Below are positions 6,867-15,283 of a stretch of DNA of 41,008 nucleotides, in pieces (position 1 is the stretch's first letter; the number at the start of each line of letters is the position of its first letter). The translations under genes were made by a program, and so were the position numbers. The stretch is from NCBI GenBank assembly GCA_017457085.1, contig JAFTID010000075.1, positions 1 through 41,008 on the forward strand, in the 5' to 3' direction. Under the pieces are notes generated by a model. That model worked only from the letters and a program-made list of their open reading frames with translations. It did no database searches and was not told where the DNA came from. The stretch is from Phascolarctobacterium sp. GTDB taxonomy: Bacteria; Bacillota; Negativicutes; Acidaminococcales; Acidaminococcaceae.

Positions 6867-7679
6867 ATGGGAAGAGCCAAAAGAATGGAGCGTGTGGTTG
6901 CCTTAACTAAGATTTTGGTAGACCACCCCCAACATTTATTTTCATTTTCCTATTTTTGCAAAAAATTTGAAGTTGCAAAATCTACTTTGAGTGAAGATGT
7001 CTTGGCTGTGAAAACCGGCTTGGAGCTGTTTGGCTTGGGCAAGGTGGAAACACTTTCCGGCGCTGCTGGTGGTGTACGCTTTATTCCCGGTCATAAGCTG
7101 GAAGACGATAACGAGTTCCTGAAAGAACTGGCAGTAAAGCTTGCTGATCCTGAAAGAATTTTGCCTGGTGGCATGCTGTACATTACTGACATTCTTTGCA
7201 ATCCGCAGCTGGTTGTGAGATTGGGCGAAATCTTTAGAAGCCGTTTACAGCATTTGGCACCGGATTACGTTATGACAGTAGAAACCCGTGGTATTTCTTT
7301 GGCGCTGCTTGTGGCTCGTGCCTTTAACGTACCTTTGGTAATGGCTCGTCACGACAACTATGTCACCGAAGGCCCTACCGTGAACATTAACTACGTAAGT
7401 GGTTCTGCCAAAGAGATTCGCACTATGGGCTTGCCAAAACGTATGTTGCAACCCGGCAGCAAGGTGCTGATTGTGGACGACGTTATGAAAGCTGGTGGCA
7501 CTGGCCGTGGCATGGTGGAGCTGGCGACAGAAGTAGGAGCAGTTGTAGTTGGCAAAGCCTTCCTAATTGAAACTGCGGAGCCTGCAACTAAAATGTTAGA
7601 GGATTATACTGCTTTCTTCCGTTTGCATAGTGTGGACGGAGAAAATCGTAAAATAACTATTGAGCCTATTTTAGGTTAA
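6867..7679 (+). CDS. purR: Pur operon repressor
   Basis: A 270-residue Gram-positive-type PurR. The N-terminal 75 residues are a winged helix (RVVALTKILVDHPQHLFSF, YFCKKFEVAKSTLSEDV) and the rest is a type I phosphoribosyltransferase-like domain with the PRPP-binding motif VLIVDDVMKAGGTG at about residues 200-213. In Bacillus the protein represses purine genes at PurBoxes and PRPP releases it. The same ispE-purR-glmU-prs order is found in Bacillus. Here it sits just before prs, which makes the effector PRPP. Candidate targets in this window are its own operon and purC. Confidence 0.95.
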   Translation: MGRAKRMERVVALTKILVDHPQHLFSFSYFCKKFEVAKSTLSEDVLAVKTGLELFGLGKVETLSGAAGGVRFIPGHKLEDDNEFLKELAVKLADPERILPGGMLYITDILCNPQLVVRLGEIFRSRLQHLAPDYVMTVETRGISLALLVARAFNVPLVMARHDNYVTEGPTVNINYVSGSAKEIRTMGLPKRMLQPGSKVLIVDDVMKAGGTGRGMVELATEVGAVVVGKAFLIETAEPATKMLEDYTAFFRLHSVDGENRKITIEPILG

Positions 7680-7694
7680 GAAAGGGGCAAGAAA

Positions 7695-9065
7695 ATGTCT
7701 GAATTGATTGCTGTAATTTTGGCTGCCGGCAAAGGTACTCGCATGCGTAGTAAATTGCCGAAGGTTTTACATAAAGTGGGCGGCAAGGAAATGCTGCAAC
7801 ACGTAATTGATGCTGCTACCCTTGCTGGTGCAGAAGAAAAAGTTGTTATCGTAGGTCACGAAGCTGAACTGGTAGAAGAAATGGTTGGAACTCAAGGCAA
7901 AATTGCTTTGCAGACTGAACAGCTTGGTACTGGTCACGCAGTAATGCAAACTAAAGAAGCATTGGCTGGCTTCACTGGTACTGCCATGATTTTGTGTGGC
8001 GATACTCCGCTGCTTGACGGCGAAGAGCTGAAAAAATTCTACGAAGGTCATAAAGCTTGTGGCGCAGCTGCTACCGTACTGACTGCTGTAATGGAAAATC
8101 CTTACGGCTATGGCCGCATTGTGCGTGACGAAGCTGGCAACGTGCTTGGCATTGTAGAAGAAAAAGATGCAACTGCTGAACAAAAATTGATTAAAGAAAT
8201 CAACACTGGTATCTACTGCATCGAATGCCCCTTGATGTTTGATGTGCTGGCTACCTTAACCTGCAACAACGCCCAAGGCGAATACTATCTGACTGACGTG
8301 CTTTCTAAACTGAATGAACGTGGCGAAAAAGTTGGCGGCGTTATCACTGAAGACAGCGATATGGTTATGGGCATTAACTCTCGTAAGCAATTGGCTGTGG
8401 CTGAAGGCGTAATGCGTAACCGCATCTTAGATAAATTGATGGATGCGGGCGTAACCATTATGGATCCTGCTAGCACCTTTATCGAAGGCACTGTTAAAAT
8501 TGGCGCAGATACCATTATTTATCCCTACACTTGGCTGGAAGGCTCTACTGAAATTGGCGAGGACTGCGAAGTTGGCCCCAACGTGCGCTTGACTAACGTA
8601 AAAGTTGGTAACGATACCCATATGCAATTTGTTTATGGTCATGACTGTGAAGTTGGCAATGGCGTAACCGTTGGCCCTTACGTACACCTGCGTCCTGATA
8701 CCGTGATTAGCGACAAAGTTAAGATTGGTAACTTTGTAGAAGTTAAAAACTCCAACGTTGGTGTTGGCACTAAACTGCCGCACTTGACCTACATTGGTGA
8801 CAGCGATATTGGCAGTGGCGTGAATATGGGCTGTGGCTGCATTACCGTAAATTATGACGGCAAAAAGAAACATCGTACCATTATTGAAGATAATGTTTTC
8901 GTAGGCTGCAATACTAACTTGGTTGCCCCTGTTACTGTTAAACAAGGCAGCTACATTGGCGCAGGCTCCACCATTACTAAAGAAGTTCCCGAAAATGCTT
9001 TGGGTATTGCCCGCGCAAGACAAAAAAATTATGAAGGCTGGGCAGAAAAACAACGTCAAAGCTAA
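7695..9065 (+). CDS. glmU: Bifunctional UDP-N-acetylglucosamine pyrophosphorylase / glucosamine-1-phosphate N-acetyltransferase
   Basis: Makes UDP-GlcNAc, the precursor of peptidoglycan and lipopolysaccharide. At 456 residues it is full length. The N-terminal uridyltransferase half has LAAGKGTRMRSKLPKVLH (residues 9-26), CGDTPLL and the EEKDAT loop. From about residue 250 a left-handed beta-helix of hexapeptide repeats begins (IGADTIIYPYTWLEGSTEIG) and carries the acetyltransferase site (GVNMGCGCITVNYDG). It lies 15 nt after purR and has the ribosome site aaagggg. Operon continuation to prs is broken by a 100-bp gap with its own promoter. Confidence 0.97.
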   Translation: MSELIAVILAAGKGTRMRSKLPKVLHKVGGKEMLQHVIDAATLAGAEEKVVIVGHEAELVEEMVGTQGKIALQTEQLGTGHAVMQTKEALAGFTGTAMILCGDTPLLDGEELKKFYEGHKACGAAATVLTAVMENPYGYGRIVRDEAGNVLGIVEEKDATAEQKLIKEINTGIYCIECPLMFDVLATLTCNNAQGEYYLTDVLSKLNERGEKVGGVITEDSDMVMGINSRKQLAVAEGVMRNRILDKLMDAGVTIMDPASTFIEGTVKIGADTIIYPYTWLEGSTEIGEDCEVGPNVRLTNVKVGNDTHMQFVYGHDCEVGNGVTVGPYVHLRPDTVISDKVKIGNFVEVKNSNVGVGTKLPHLTYIGDSDIGSGVNMGCGCITVNYDGKKKHRTIIEDNVFVGCNTNLVAPVTVKQGSYIGAGSTITKEVPENALGIARARQKNYEGWAEKQRQS

Positions 9066-9085
9066 GGTTTTAAGCCTAAAATGAC

Positions 9086-9114
9086 TTGTAGAAGCAATGG
9101 GCATAAGGTATAAT
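9086..9114 (+). promoter_or_regulatory. Promoter of prs
   Basis: TTGTAG (9086-9091), a 17-bp spacer and TATAAT (9109-9114), about 52 bp before the prs ATG. It would let prs be expressed separately from the purR-glmU transcript. Confidence 0.65.
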
Positions 9115-9165
9115 TAACGAAGAGAAGAACATAATTATTAATGTTCAATTTGGAGGGTTTAGGGC

Positions 9166-10125
9166 ATGTTAAATGATGTAAACAAATTCAAAATCTTTTG
9201 TGGTAACGCAAATCCTGATTTAGCTCGTGAAATTGCTGCATATTTGGGCACCACCATTGGTGACGCAGTGATTAACCGTTTCAATAATGGCGAAGTTCAA
9301 GTTATGATTAACGAAAGCGTACGTGGTAAAGACGTATTTATCGTTCAACCTACTTGCGGCCCCATCGTTAACGACAACGTAATGGAACTTTTGATTATGG
9401 TTGATGCTTTCAAACGTGCATCTGCTAACCATATCACCGCAGTTATTCCTTACTATGGCTATGCTCGTCAAGACCGCAAAGCTCGTGGTCGTGAACCTAT
9501 CACCGCAAAATTGATGGCTGATTTGTTGGAAGCAGCAGGCGTAACCCGCGTTGTTACCATTGACTTGCACGCTGCACAAATCCAAGGCTTCTTCAATATT
9601 CCGTTTGACCATATGCTTGGTGCTCCCACCATGGCTGAATATATTAATGAGAAAAAATTGGAAGATGTTATCGTAGTATCTCCTGACCTTGGTGGCGTAG
9701 GTCGCGCACGTAAATTTGCTGACCTCTTGAACGCTCCTTTGGCAATCATCGATAAACGTCGTCCTGAACCCGGTGTTGCAGAAGTTATGAACCTTATCGG
9801 TGACGTTGCAGGCAAAAACTGCGTAATGGTTGACGATATGGTTGATACTGCAGGTTCCTTGACCGAAGCTGCGCGCGCATTGAAAAAATTCGGTGCGAAA
9901 GACATCTATGCTTGCTGCACTCACCCCATCCTCACTGATCCTGCATTGAGCCGCATTGCTCAATCCGATATCACTGAATTGGTTGTTACCAATACCATTC
10001 CTCTGCCTCCCAACAAAGTTCATCCGAAAATCAAAGTGCTTACCATTGCACCTATTTTGGCAGAAACCATCCTGCGCATTTACAATGAATGGTCTGTAAG
10101 CCAATTGTTTGATACCGGTAAATAA
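9166..10125 (+). CDS. prs: Ribose-phosphate pyrophosphokinase
   Basis: Makes PRPP from ribose 5-phosphate and ATP for purine, pyrimidine, His and Trp synthesis. The 319-residue length is standard. Signatures seen are RFNNGEVQVMINESVRG, YYGYARQDRKARGREPITAK (about 96-115), DLHAAQIQGFF (133-143), the flexible-loop region SPDLGGVGRARKFA and the PRPP loop VMVDDMVDTAGSL. A good ribosome site, ggaggg, precedes ATG 9166. Its product is the effector of the PurR encoded two genes upstream. Confidence 0.97.
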   Translation: MLNDVNKFKIFCGNANPDLAREIAAYLGTTIGDAVINRFNNGEVQVMINESVRGKDVFIVQPTCGPIVNDNVMELLIMVDAFKRASANHITAVIPYYGYARQDRKARGREPITAKLMADLLEAAGVTRVVTIDLHAAQIQGFFNIPFDHMLGAPTMAEYINEKKLEDVIVVSPDLGGVGRARKFADLLNAPLAIIDKRRPEPGVAEVMNLIGDVAGKNCVMVDDMVDTAGSLTEAARALKKFGAKDIYACCTHPILTDPALSRIAQSDITELVVTNTIPLPPNKVHPKIKVLTIAPILAETILRIYNEWSVSQLFDTGK

Positions 10126-10148
10126 GAGGATTTAGTTTTTGAAATTTT

Positions 10149-10178
10149 AAAAGGCTTGCCAAACGGCAAGCCTTTTCC
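10149..10178 (+). terminator. Terminator of prs
   Basis: A perfect 12-bp stem aaaaggcttgcc/ggcaagcctttt (10149-10160/10165-10176) with a 4-nt loop, 23 nt after the prs stop. Confidence 0.9.
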
Positions 10179-10200
10179 TATATTAAGGTTGTTGTGATAT

Positions 10201-10397
10201 AAAATTTTTCTATATTCCCGTGACACTCAAACGCAACGCTCCTTTTAGTATAAAAATATCGCTGTCCACATATTCGCTTCTAAAATAATTACAAGTTTTT
10301 CCAAAGTACAGCTCAAGATGTGGACGGGCGCGCTATTTTCTTTTAATATGTGTCGCTGCTTATTTCGAATCGTCACTTGGAATATAAGAAAAATTTT
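10201..10397. repeat. Large imperfect fold-back element, copy A
   Basis: It fills most of the 348-bp gap between prs and the deacetylase gene. Outer arms: 10201-10218 with 10379-10397 (one bulge), then gtgac/gtcac (10220-10224/10372-10376). Inner arms: 10253-10262 with 10330-10339 (one mismatch) and gtccacat/atgtggac (10264-10271/10318-10325). Between them is acgctccttttagta, shared with copy B (11281-11450). Arm sequences differ between the copies but stay self-complementary. Identity is unknown: a MITE-like element or a structured RNA are both possible. Confidence 0.65.
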
Positions 10398-10473
10398 AAT
10401 TTAGAGATAACTATATAAGATTCACAGAAGAATGTTTTTTTGAGATAGTTTACTAGAAAATAGGAAGCAGTTT

Positions 10474-11268
10474 ATGCGTTTAATTTACATTCTAATAATA
10501 ACAGGAATATTGGCAGTTGCCATGCTTTGGCTTGGCAAGCTTGGGGTAGTTCGGAAGAAGCTGGCGGCGCTGGTGGCGTGTGCTTCCCTTTTGTGTGGGG
10601 GAGGTTTGCTACTTTTGGCAGTGCTTCCTGGCAACAGCTTTTATGGTGAAACAATCACGTCAGGACAAGTTGCCAGTGGGAAGAAGCTTGTAGCACTGAC
10701 TTTTGATGACGGACCATACCCTCCTTATACGCAAAAGTTGTTGACCGTTTTGGAAGAGAAGCAAGTACAGGCAACTTTTTTTGTCGTGGGCAATAATACT
10801 AAGCAATTTTCAGAAGTGGTGTGCCTAACTGCAAGTAAAGGTCACGAAATTGCCTTGCACGCTGGCGAACATAAGGACTTCTTGAAGCTGAGCAAAGGTG
10901 AGCTTGTGGAAAATATATCTGCTGGTAAAAAGCTTTTGGAAGAATTGACAGGGAAGCCTGTGAAATATATGCGCCCTCCCCACGGTTTTAGGGATTGGGC
11001 AGTAATGGAAGCTGCTTCTGATTTTGGACTAAAGGTTGTCAATTGGCGCGTTATTCCTCGTGATTGGACAAATCCCGGAGCGCAGGTGATTGCAGATAGG
11101 GTGTGCAAGGATGTTGCGCCCGGAGCAATTGTGTTACTGCATGATGGGGATGCGCCTGCTCAAACTGCGAGTCGTGAGCAGACGATAGAAGCAACTTCTA
11201 TCATTATTGATGAACTACTAAGTCAAGGTTATGAGTTTGTGACTGTTGGGGAATTGTTGAATCAATAG
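10474..11268 (+). CDS. Polysaccharide deacetylase (NodB-type), membrane-anchored
   Basis: A 264-residue enzyme likely to remove acetyl groups from a cell-wall or exopolysaccharide N-acetyl sugar outside the membrane. Two hydrophobic stretches (about 2-20 and 31-51) form a signal anchor or hairpin. The NodB domain runs from about residue 70: motif 1 LTFDDGP (D78, D79), motif 2 LHAGEH with H129 and H133, motif 3 RPPHG (167-171), then VVNWRVIPRDW and LLHDGD. The Asp-His-His metal triad is intact. Motif 2 deviates from the common HSxxH form. The gene stands alone, bracketed by two related fold-back elements. Confidence 0.88.
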   Translation: MRLIYILIITGILAVAMLWLGKLGVVRKKLAALVACASLLCGGGLLLLAVLPGNSFYGETITSGQVASGKKLVALTFDDGPYPPYTQKLLTVLEEKQVQATFFVVGNNTKQFSEVVCLTASKGHEIALHAGEHKDFLKLSKGELVENISAGKKLLEELTGKPVKYMRPPHGFRDWAVMEAASDFGLKVVNWRVIPRDWTNPGAQVIADRVCKDVAPGAIVLLHDGDAPAQTASREQTIEATSIIIDELLSQGYEFVTVGELLNQ

Positions 11269-11280
11269 CAATATAAAATA

Positions 11281-11450
11281 AGCAATTTATAAATTTTCCG
11301 CTTATGAAGAAATGCTTAACGCTCCTTTTAGTAGAAAATATTGCTGAGCAAATAACTCGCTTACGCTCAGACAAATTTGCTCATTGCAACATTTTCTTTA
11401 TTATAGGTCGCTACATTTCTTAAATGTCGCTTGAAAATTTATAAATTGCT
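11281..11450. repeat. Large imperfect fold-back element, copy B
   Basis: It starts 12 nt after the deacetylase stop. Outer arms are an exact 18-bp inverted repeat (11281-11298 with 11433-11450), followed inward by aagaaatg/catttctt (11307-11314/11414-11421). Inner arms are agaaaatattgc/gcaacattttct (11333-11344/11386-11397, one mismatch) and gagcaaat/atttgctc (11346-11353/11375-11382). acgctccttttagta is shared with copy A at the same structural position. It may also terminate transcription of the deacetylase gene. Confidence 0.7.
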
Positions 11451-11542
11451 TTCTTGCAAAATTTATGGTAGCATTATTTTGCTTTCGATATGGAAATACA
11501 TAAAACAAGTTAATTGTTTTTAGATAAAGAAAGGAAATAGAA

Positions 11543-12220
11543 ATGAAACTGATTGTTGGTTTGGGAAATATTGGCAAAGAGTACGAAAACACTCGTCATA
11601 ATATTGGCTTTATGGTTGTGGACGAACTGGCAAAGCGTTGGGGCGTAAGCTTTAACCGTACTGATAAGAACGCTATGTTCGCAGAATACCGTGCGCCGGA
11701 AAAAATTATGCTCATTAAACCTACTACTTATATGAACCTGAGCGGTATCGCCGTAGGTGCGTACGCAAATTATTACAATCTTGGCAATGAAGAGATTGCT
11801 GTTATCCAAGACGATTTAGATTTGCCTGTTGGTCAACTGCGTATTCGTAAAAAAGGTAGTGCCGGTGGGCACAATGGTATTAAATCCATTCAAGAACATC
11901 TTGGAACTGACGAGTTCCCTCGTTTTAAAATTGGCATTAGCCATCCTGCTCGCAATGGCAAAGCTGTGATTAGCCACGTTTTGAAACCTTTTGCTGGTGA
12001 AGAAAAGGCTGCCATCGAAGAAGCAGTTAAGAAAATGGCAGATGCTTTGGAACGTTGGGTAAAAGAGGATATCGATGCTGTAATGAACGAATACAACAAG
12101 AAACCTCCTAAACCGAAGAAAGAAAAGCCTAAAAAAGAGGAAGCGCCTCAAGCTGAAGCTGGTGTGGAAGCAAAGGTTGAGGTTAAGGCTGAGGAATCTG
12201 CAAAAAATATAGAAGAATAG
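11543..12220 (+). CDS. pth: Peptidyl-tRNA hydrolase with charged C-terminal tail
   Basis: Recycles peptidyl-tRNAs released from stalled ribosomes. The catalytic domain (about residues 1-185) shows VGLGNIGKEYENTRHNIGF with the conserved Asn10 and His19, KPTTYMNLSG, QDDLDLPVG and GGHNGIKSI. Normal bacterial Pth has about 190 residues; this one has 225. The extra part from about residue 186 is low-complexity KPPKPKKEKPKKEEAPQ followed by alternating Ala/Glu/Val/Lys, so it is probably disordered and might aid ribosome or RNA binding. The tail is in frame with normal codons and followed by a terminator, so it is not a sequencing artefact by appearance. Confidence 0.95.
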   Translation: MKLIVGLGNIGKEYENTRHNIGFMVVDELAKRWGVSFNRTDKNAMFAEYRAPEKIMLIKPTTYMNLSGIAVGAYANYYNLGNEEIAVIQDDLDLPVGQLRIRKKGSAGGHNGIKSIQEHLGTDEFPRFKIGISHPARNGKAVISHVLKPFAGEEKAAIEEAVKKMADALERWVKEDIDAVMNEYNKKPPKPKKEKPKKEEAPQAEAGVEAKVEVKAEESAKNIEE

Positions 12221-12277
12221 AATCTATTGTCTTTCATCGTAATATTAAAGATGAAATTATGACCAAAGGAAACAAAA

Positions 12278-12312
12278 AGAGTACTTCACTTTCGTGAGGT
12301 ACTCTAATTTTT
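12278..12312. terminator. Terminator between pth and the HAD gene
   Basis: The stem agagtacttcac/gtgaggtactct (12278-12289/12294-12305, one G-T pair, 4-nt loop) is followed by aatttttta on the plus strand and has an A-rich 5' flank. It can serve both converging genes. Confidence 0.85.
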
Positions 12313-12968
12313 TATCCTAACAAAAATTTTCTCAAATCCTCTACAGTCTCTAAATAATAATCTGCGCCAGCTTCGGAAAGCTCTGCATAATCGCCAAAGC
12401 CGTAGCCTACACCAATGCATTTGATGCCGTTGGCATGAGCAGCTAGTACGTCCATGGATTTATCGCCAACAAGTACGGTAACAGCCTTGTCCTCTTCGGT
12501 AACGATGTTCCATTTTTCCAAAGAGAGGGCAACAACTTGAGCTTTGTCATCCATGCTACCGTCAAGGGTTGCGCCGGTGATAGTTTCTAAATAAGGCTTA
12601 AAACCAAATTTTTCTGCAATGGGTACGGCGAAAAACTCCGGTTTTGCGGTGCACATGCCAGTTCTGAAACCTGCAGCCTGCAAATCACGGCAAAGCTCTA
12701 CCATTCCGGGGTAAGCTTTGTTTTCTGCCCAACCAACTCTGGTGTAGCGTTCACGGTAAACTTCCAGCGCAGTTTGTACTTCGTCAGGGGTGGAGTTGTA
12801 AAATTTAACCATGCTGCCACGGAGGGGCGGTCCGATAAATTTTTTAAGTTCATTTAAATCAGGTTCGTCAATGCCGATGGCACGCAGGGCAAGCTGCATG
12901 CTTTTGGTAATGCCTTCGGAAGAATCGGTTAAGGTTCCATCTAAATCGAAAAGTATATTCTTAAACAT
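12312..12968 (-). CDS. HAD-superfamily phosphatase, phosphoglycolate phosphatase-like
   Basis: A 218-residue hydrolase with HAD motif I FDLDGTLTDS (nucleophile D at about residue 8), a helical cap (KFIGPPLRGSMVKFY, YRERYTRVGW), motif II/III around GMCTAKPE and motif IV VGDKSMDV. The family removes phosphate from small molecules such as 2-phosphoglycolate, pyrophosphate or sugar phosphates; the substrate cannot be fixed. The frame is open further upstream to 13154, but the motif-containing start MFKNILFDLDG at 12968 has the ribosome site aaggag and the upstream extension runs into the divergent gene. Confidence 0.85.
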   Translation of the reverse strand: MFKNILFDLDGTLTDSSEGITKSMQLALRAIGIDEPDLNELKKFIGPPLRGSMVKFYNSTPDEVQTALEVYRERYTRVGWAENKAYPGMVELCRDLQAAGFRTGMCTAKPEFFAVPIAEKFGFKPYLETITGATLDGSMDDKAQVVALSLEKWNIVTEEDKAVTVLVGDKSMDVLAAHANGIKCIGVGYGFGDYAELSEAGADYYLETVEDLRKFLLG

Positions 12969-13071
12969 AGTAATGCTCCTTAAAAAAGGTTTAAAAATTT
13001 GCTTAAACAACAAAACTATTATAACATAGATGATGTTAAAGAACACAGCAGATTTTTGAGGTGATAGATTT

Positions 13072-14265
13072 ATGACTGAAAAATTATATAACGATAACGT
13101 AATGCTTAAAAGCTGCAAGGCTACTGTCCTTGCTTGCGAAGAAAAAGACGGCAAATTTTTTGTAGAGCTTGATAAAACAGTGATTTTCCCCGAAGGTGGC
13201 GGTCAGCTAAGTGATAAAGGTAAGATTAACGATGCTAACGTGCTACACGCTTCTGAAAAAGATGGTCGCCTTTGGCATGAGTGCGATGCGCCTGTAGAAG
13301 TTGACACGGAAGTAGACGTAACCTTGGATTGGAAGGTGCGTCTTGACAGAATGCAACAGCATTGTGGCGAGCATATCCTTTCCTTCGTGTGCTGGAAGCT
13401 TTTTGATTCTCAAAACATTGGCTTCCACATGAACGAAGATTTTGTAACTGTAGATTTGGATAAGGCTTTGAGCGAAGACGAACTTTTACAGGTGGAACAG
13501 GCGACAAACGCCATCATTTGGGAAAATAGACCTATCAATGTTTTGAATTTAGAAAGTGAAGAAGCAGCGAAGCTGCCCATGCGCAAGTTCAATAGCAATT
13601 TGAAAGGCATCTTACGCATTGTAGCGGTAGAAGGTGCTGACGTTTGCACTTGCTGTGGAACGCATCCGCCGTTTACCGGAATGGTTGGCTGCATGAAAAT
13701 TATCCGTGCAGAACGTCGCAAGCAAGGACAACGCTTGGAAATTTTGTGTGGCGCTCGTGCTATGGCAGATTACGCTAAGAAAAATAAAATCCTCCATAAT
13801 CTCGCTACAGACCTTTCTTCCAAGGTGGAAGAAGTTCCTGAACGCTATGCCAAGCTGAAAGAAGATATGGCTACTTTGCTGGAAAGCTTAAAAGAAAAAA
13901 CTGCCAAGCTACTGGATGTTGAACTCCAAGAAGTTTTGGCAGAGGCAGATACTCGCGCAGATGGTGCGAAGCTTTTACATTTAGTTTTAGATGATGCCAA
14001 AAATGGCAAAAATTTGATGCCCAAGCTTGGCACCTTGGAAAATGTTGTGAGCGTAGTTTTGGCAGTGCAACCGGAACGTATCAGCTATTTTGTAGCTTTA
14101 GGTAAAAATACAGCTGGCGACTGCCGCGCCTACATTAAACTGCTTAACGATACCTTTGGCGGCCGCGGCGGAGGTAAGCCTGATGGTGCCCAAGGTGGCG
14201 CAGATTTCTGCCCCAATTGGCAAGAAAAGCTGGATCAAGTTCTGACCCAGCTTAAAGAGTTATAA
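13072..14265 (+). CDS. AlaX-type alanyl-tRNA editing protein with DHHA1 domain
   Basis: A 397-residue stand-alone relative of the AlaRS editing module that would hydrolyse Ser- or Gly-tRNA(Ala). Seen are FPEGGGQLSDKG, the zinc motif HCGEH (H97, H101), a second zinc part CCGTH (C194, H198), a coiled segment at about 240-290 and a C-terminal DHHA1 domain with GGRGGGKPDGAQGG (about 369-382). This is the long AlaX architecture, without the aminoacylation domain. Ribosome site gaggtga precedes ATG 13072. It converges on azlD; the two coding ends overlap by 6 bp and no separate terminator is visible. Confidence 0.88.
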   Translation: MTEKLYNDNVMLKSCKATVLACEEKDGKFFVELDKTVIFPEGGGQLSDKGKINDANVLHASEKDGRLWHECDAPVEVDTEVDVTLDWKVRLDRMQQHCGEHILSFVCWKLFDSQNIGFHMNEDFVTVDLDKALSEDELLQVEQATNAIIWENRPINVLNLESEEAAKLPMRKFNSNLKGILRIVAVEGADVCTCCGTHPPFTGMVGCMKIIRAERRKQGQRLEILCGARAMADYAKKNKILHNLATDLSSKVEEVPERYAKLKEDMATLLESLKEKTAKLLDVELQEVLAEADTRADGAKLLHLVLDDAKNGKNLMPKLGTLENVVSVVLAVQPERISYFVALGKNTAGDCRAYIKLLNDTFGGRGGGKPDGAQGGADFCPNWQEKLDQVLTQLKEL

Positions 14266-14571
14266 GAAAGTATATTGCAGGAAGTTTACTGCTACTGCTG
14301 CCAGTACGCAGGCAATTACGGGGAGCCGTAGCCATGCGAGAGCTCCTGCTGTGATTGCTCCGGCAATACCGATATAAGGATTAGCACCGTCAACGAAAAA
14401 GACTCCTGGGAAAACCAGGGCGCTGATGGCGGTGTAGGGGATGAGCCTTAAAAACTTTTCCGTTTTCGCTCCGAAGCGCATCTTGTCGATGATGATGGAG
14501 GGAAGCATACGGGGAATGTAAGTTACTAGAGCCATGCCCAAAATTAAAAGAGCATATTCAAAACTATTCAT
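14260..14571 (-). CDS. azlD: AzlD family branched-chain amino acid export subunit
   Basis: A 103-residue membrane protein with three to four hydrophobic spans and the AzlD patterns VTYIPRMLPSII and FLRLIPYTAISALVFPGVFF. It works with AzlC as a two-subunit exporter of branched-chain amino acids or analogues. It overlaps the 3' end of azlC by 8 bp, the normal gene pairing. Confidence 0.9.
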   Translation of the reverse strand: MNSFEYALLILGMALVTYIPRMLPSIIIDKMRFGAKTEKFLRLIPYTAISALVFPGVFFVDGANPYIGIAGAITAGALAWLRLPVIACVLAAVAVNFLQYTFL

Positions 14572-15280
14572 CTGCGCATTCCTCCTTGTTGCCTTCTAAG
14601 TCAACGGTGAAGATGCCGATGAAAGCACATACCAAAGTAGAAACAATCAGCGCCCAGCTAGCAGGCATAAATTGGGAAAGCACAGTGTTGCAAATGGCTG
14701 TCAGCACTACCAATAAACCCAAGCGGAAATTTTTGGTAATGTTGGGAACTAGTAGCCCGATGAACAAAGCGTAAAGGGCAACGCCTAAGCTGGCGGTGAT
14801 GATTACAGGTAAAAAATCAGAAGCGATGGCGCCAATAAAAGTGCCAGCGTTCCAAGCGGTGTACAAAGCGAGATTCATTCCCATGAGATACGCTATTGTG
14901 CACCGTTCTTCTTTTTCTGTGGTGAAAAGGGCAAAGGATTCGTCCGTAACACCAAAGCTGGCAAGAAGTTTTTGCTTTAAGGTAGATTGCTTGATGCGCT
15001 CAAAAACGCAAGTGCTCATAATTAAATGTCTAAAGTTTAAAATAAAGGTCGTCAAAATTATAGCGATAATGCTGGCCCCCTGTTCGTACATACCCACTGC
15101 CATCATTTGGCTGGCGCCTGCGAAAACAAAAATAGAAAAGCCACAGGTTTGGGCAACGGTAAAGCCTGCCTGTCTCGCCATAATGGCAAAAGCAATGCCA
15201 ATGGGAACGAAGCCCAAGACAACAGGAATCCCTGCTCGCATTCCACTGATGAATTCAGCCTTAAAATTTGAGCCTTGCAT
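14564..15280 (-). CDS. azlC: AzlC family branched-chain amino acid export subunit
   Basis: A 238-residue membrane protein with the AzlC N-terminal signature VLGFVPIGIAFAIMARQAGF, then FAGASQMMAVGM and LNFRHLIMSTCVFE, and about seven hydrophobic segments. Exports branched-chain amino acids together with AzlD. It starts 3 nt after the stop of the threonine aldolase gene, with the site ggag inside that gene, so aldolase, azlC and azlD form one transcript. The link may be efflux of a product of amino-acid breakdown. Confidence 0.9.
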   Translation of the reverse strand: MQGSNFKAEFISGMRAGIPVVLGFVPIGIAFAIMARQAGFTVAQTCGFSIFVFAGASQMMAVGMYEQGASIIAIILTTFILNFRHLIMSTCVFERIKQSTLKQKLLASFGVTDESFALFTTEKEERCTIAYLMGMNLALYTAWNAGTFIGAIASDFLPVIITASLGVALYALFIGLLVPNITKNFRLGLLVVLTAICNTVLSQFMPASWALIVSTLVCAFIGIFTVDLEGNKEECADE

Positions 15281-15283
15281 AAC

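Noticed and set aside
9220-10104. 294-codon minus-strand ORF over prs
   Set aside because: Shadow of prs; composition (Asn/Cys/His-rich) is not protein-like and there is no ribosome site.
12969-13154. N-terminal extension of the HAD phosphatase to 13154
   Set aside because: It would run into the divergent AlaX-type gene, and the start at 12968 has a good ribosome site just before the DLDGT motif.
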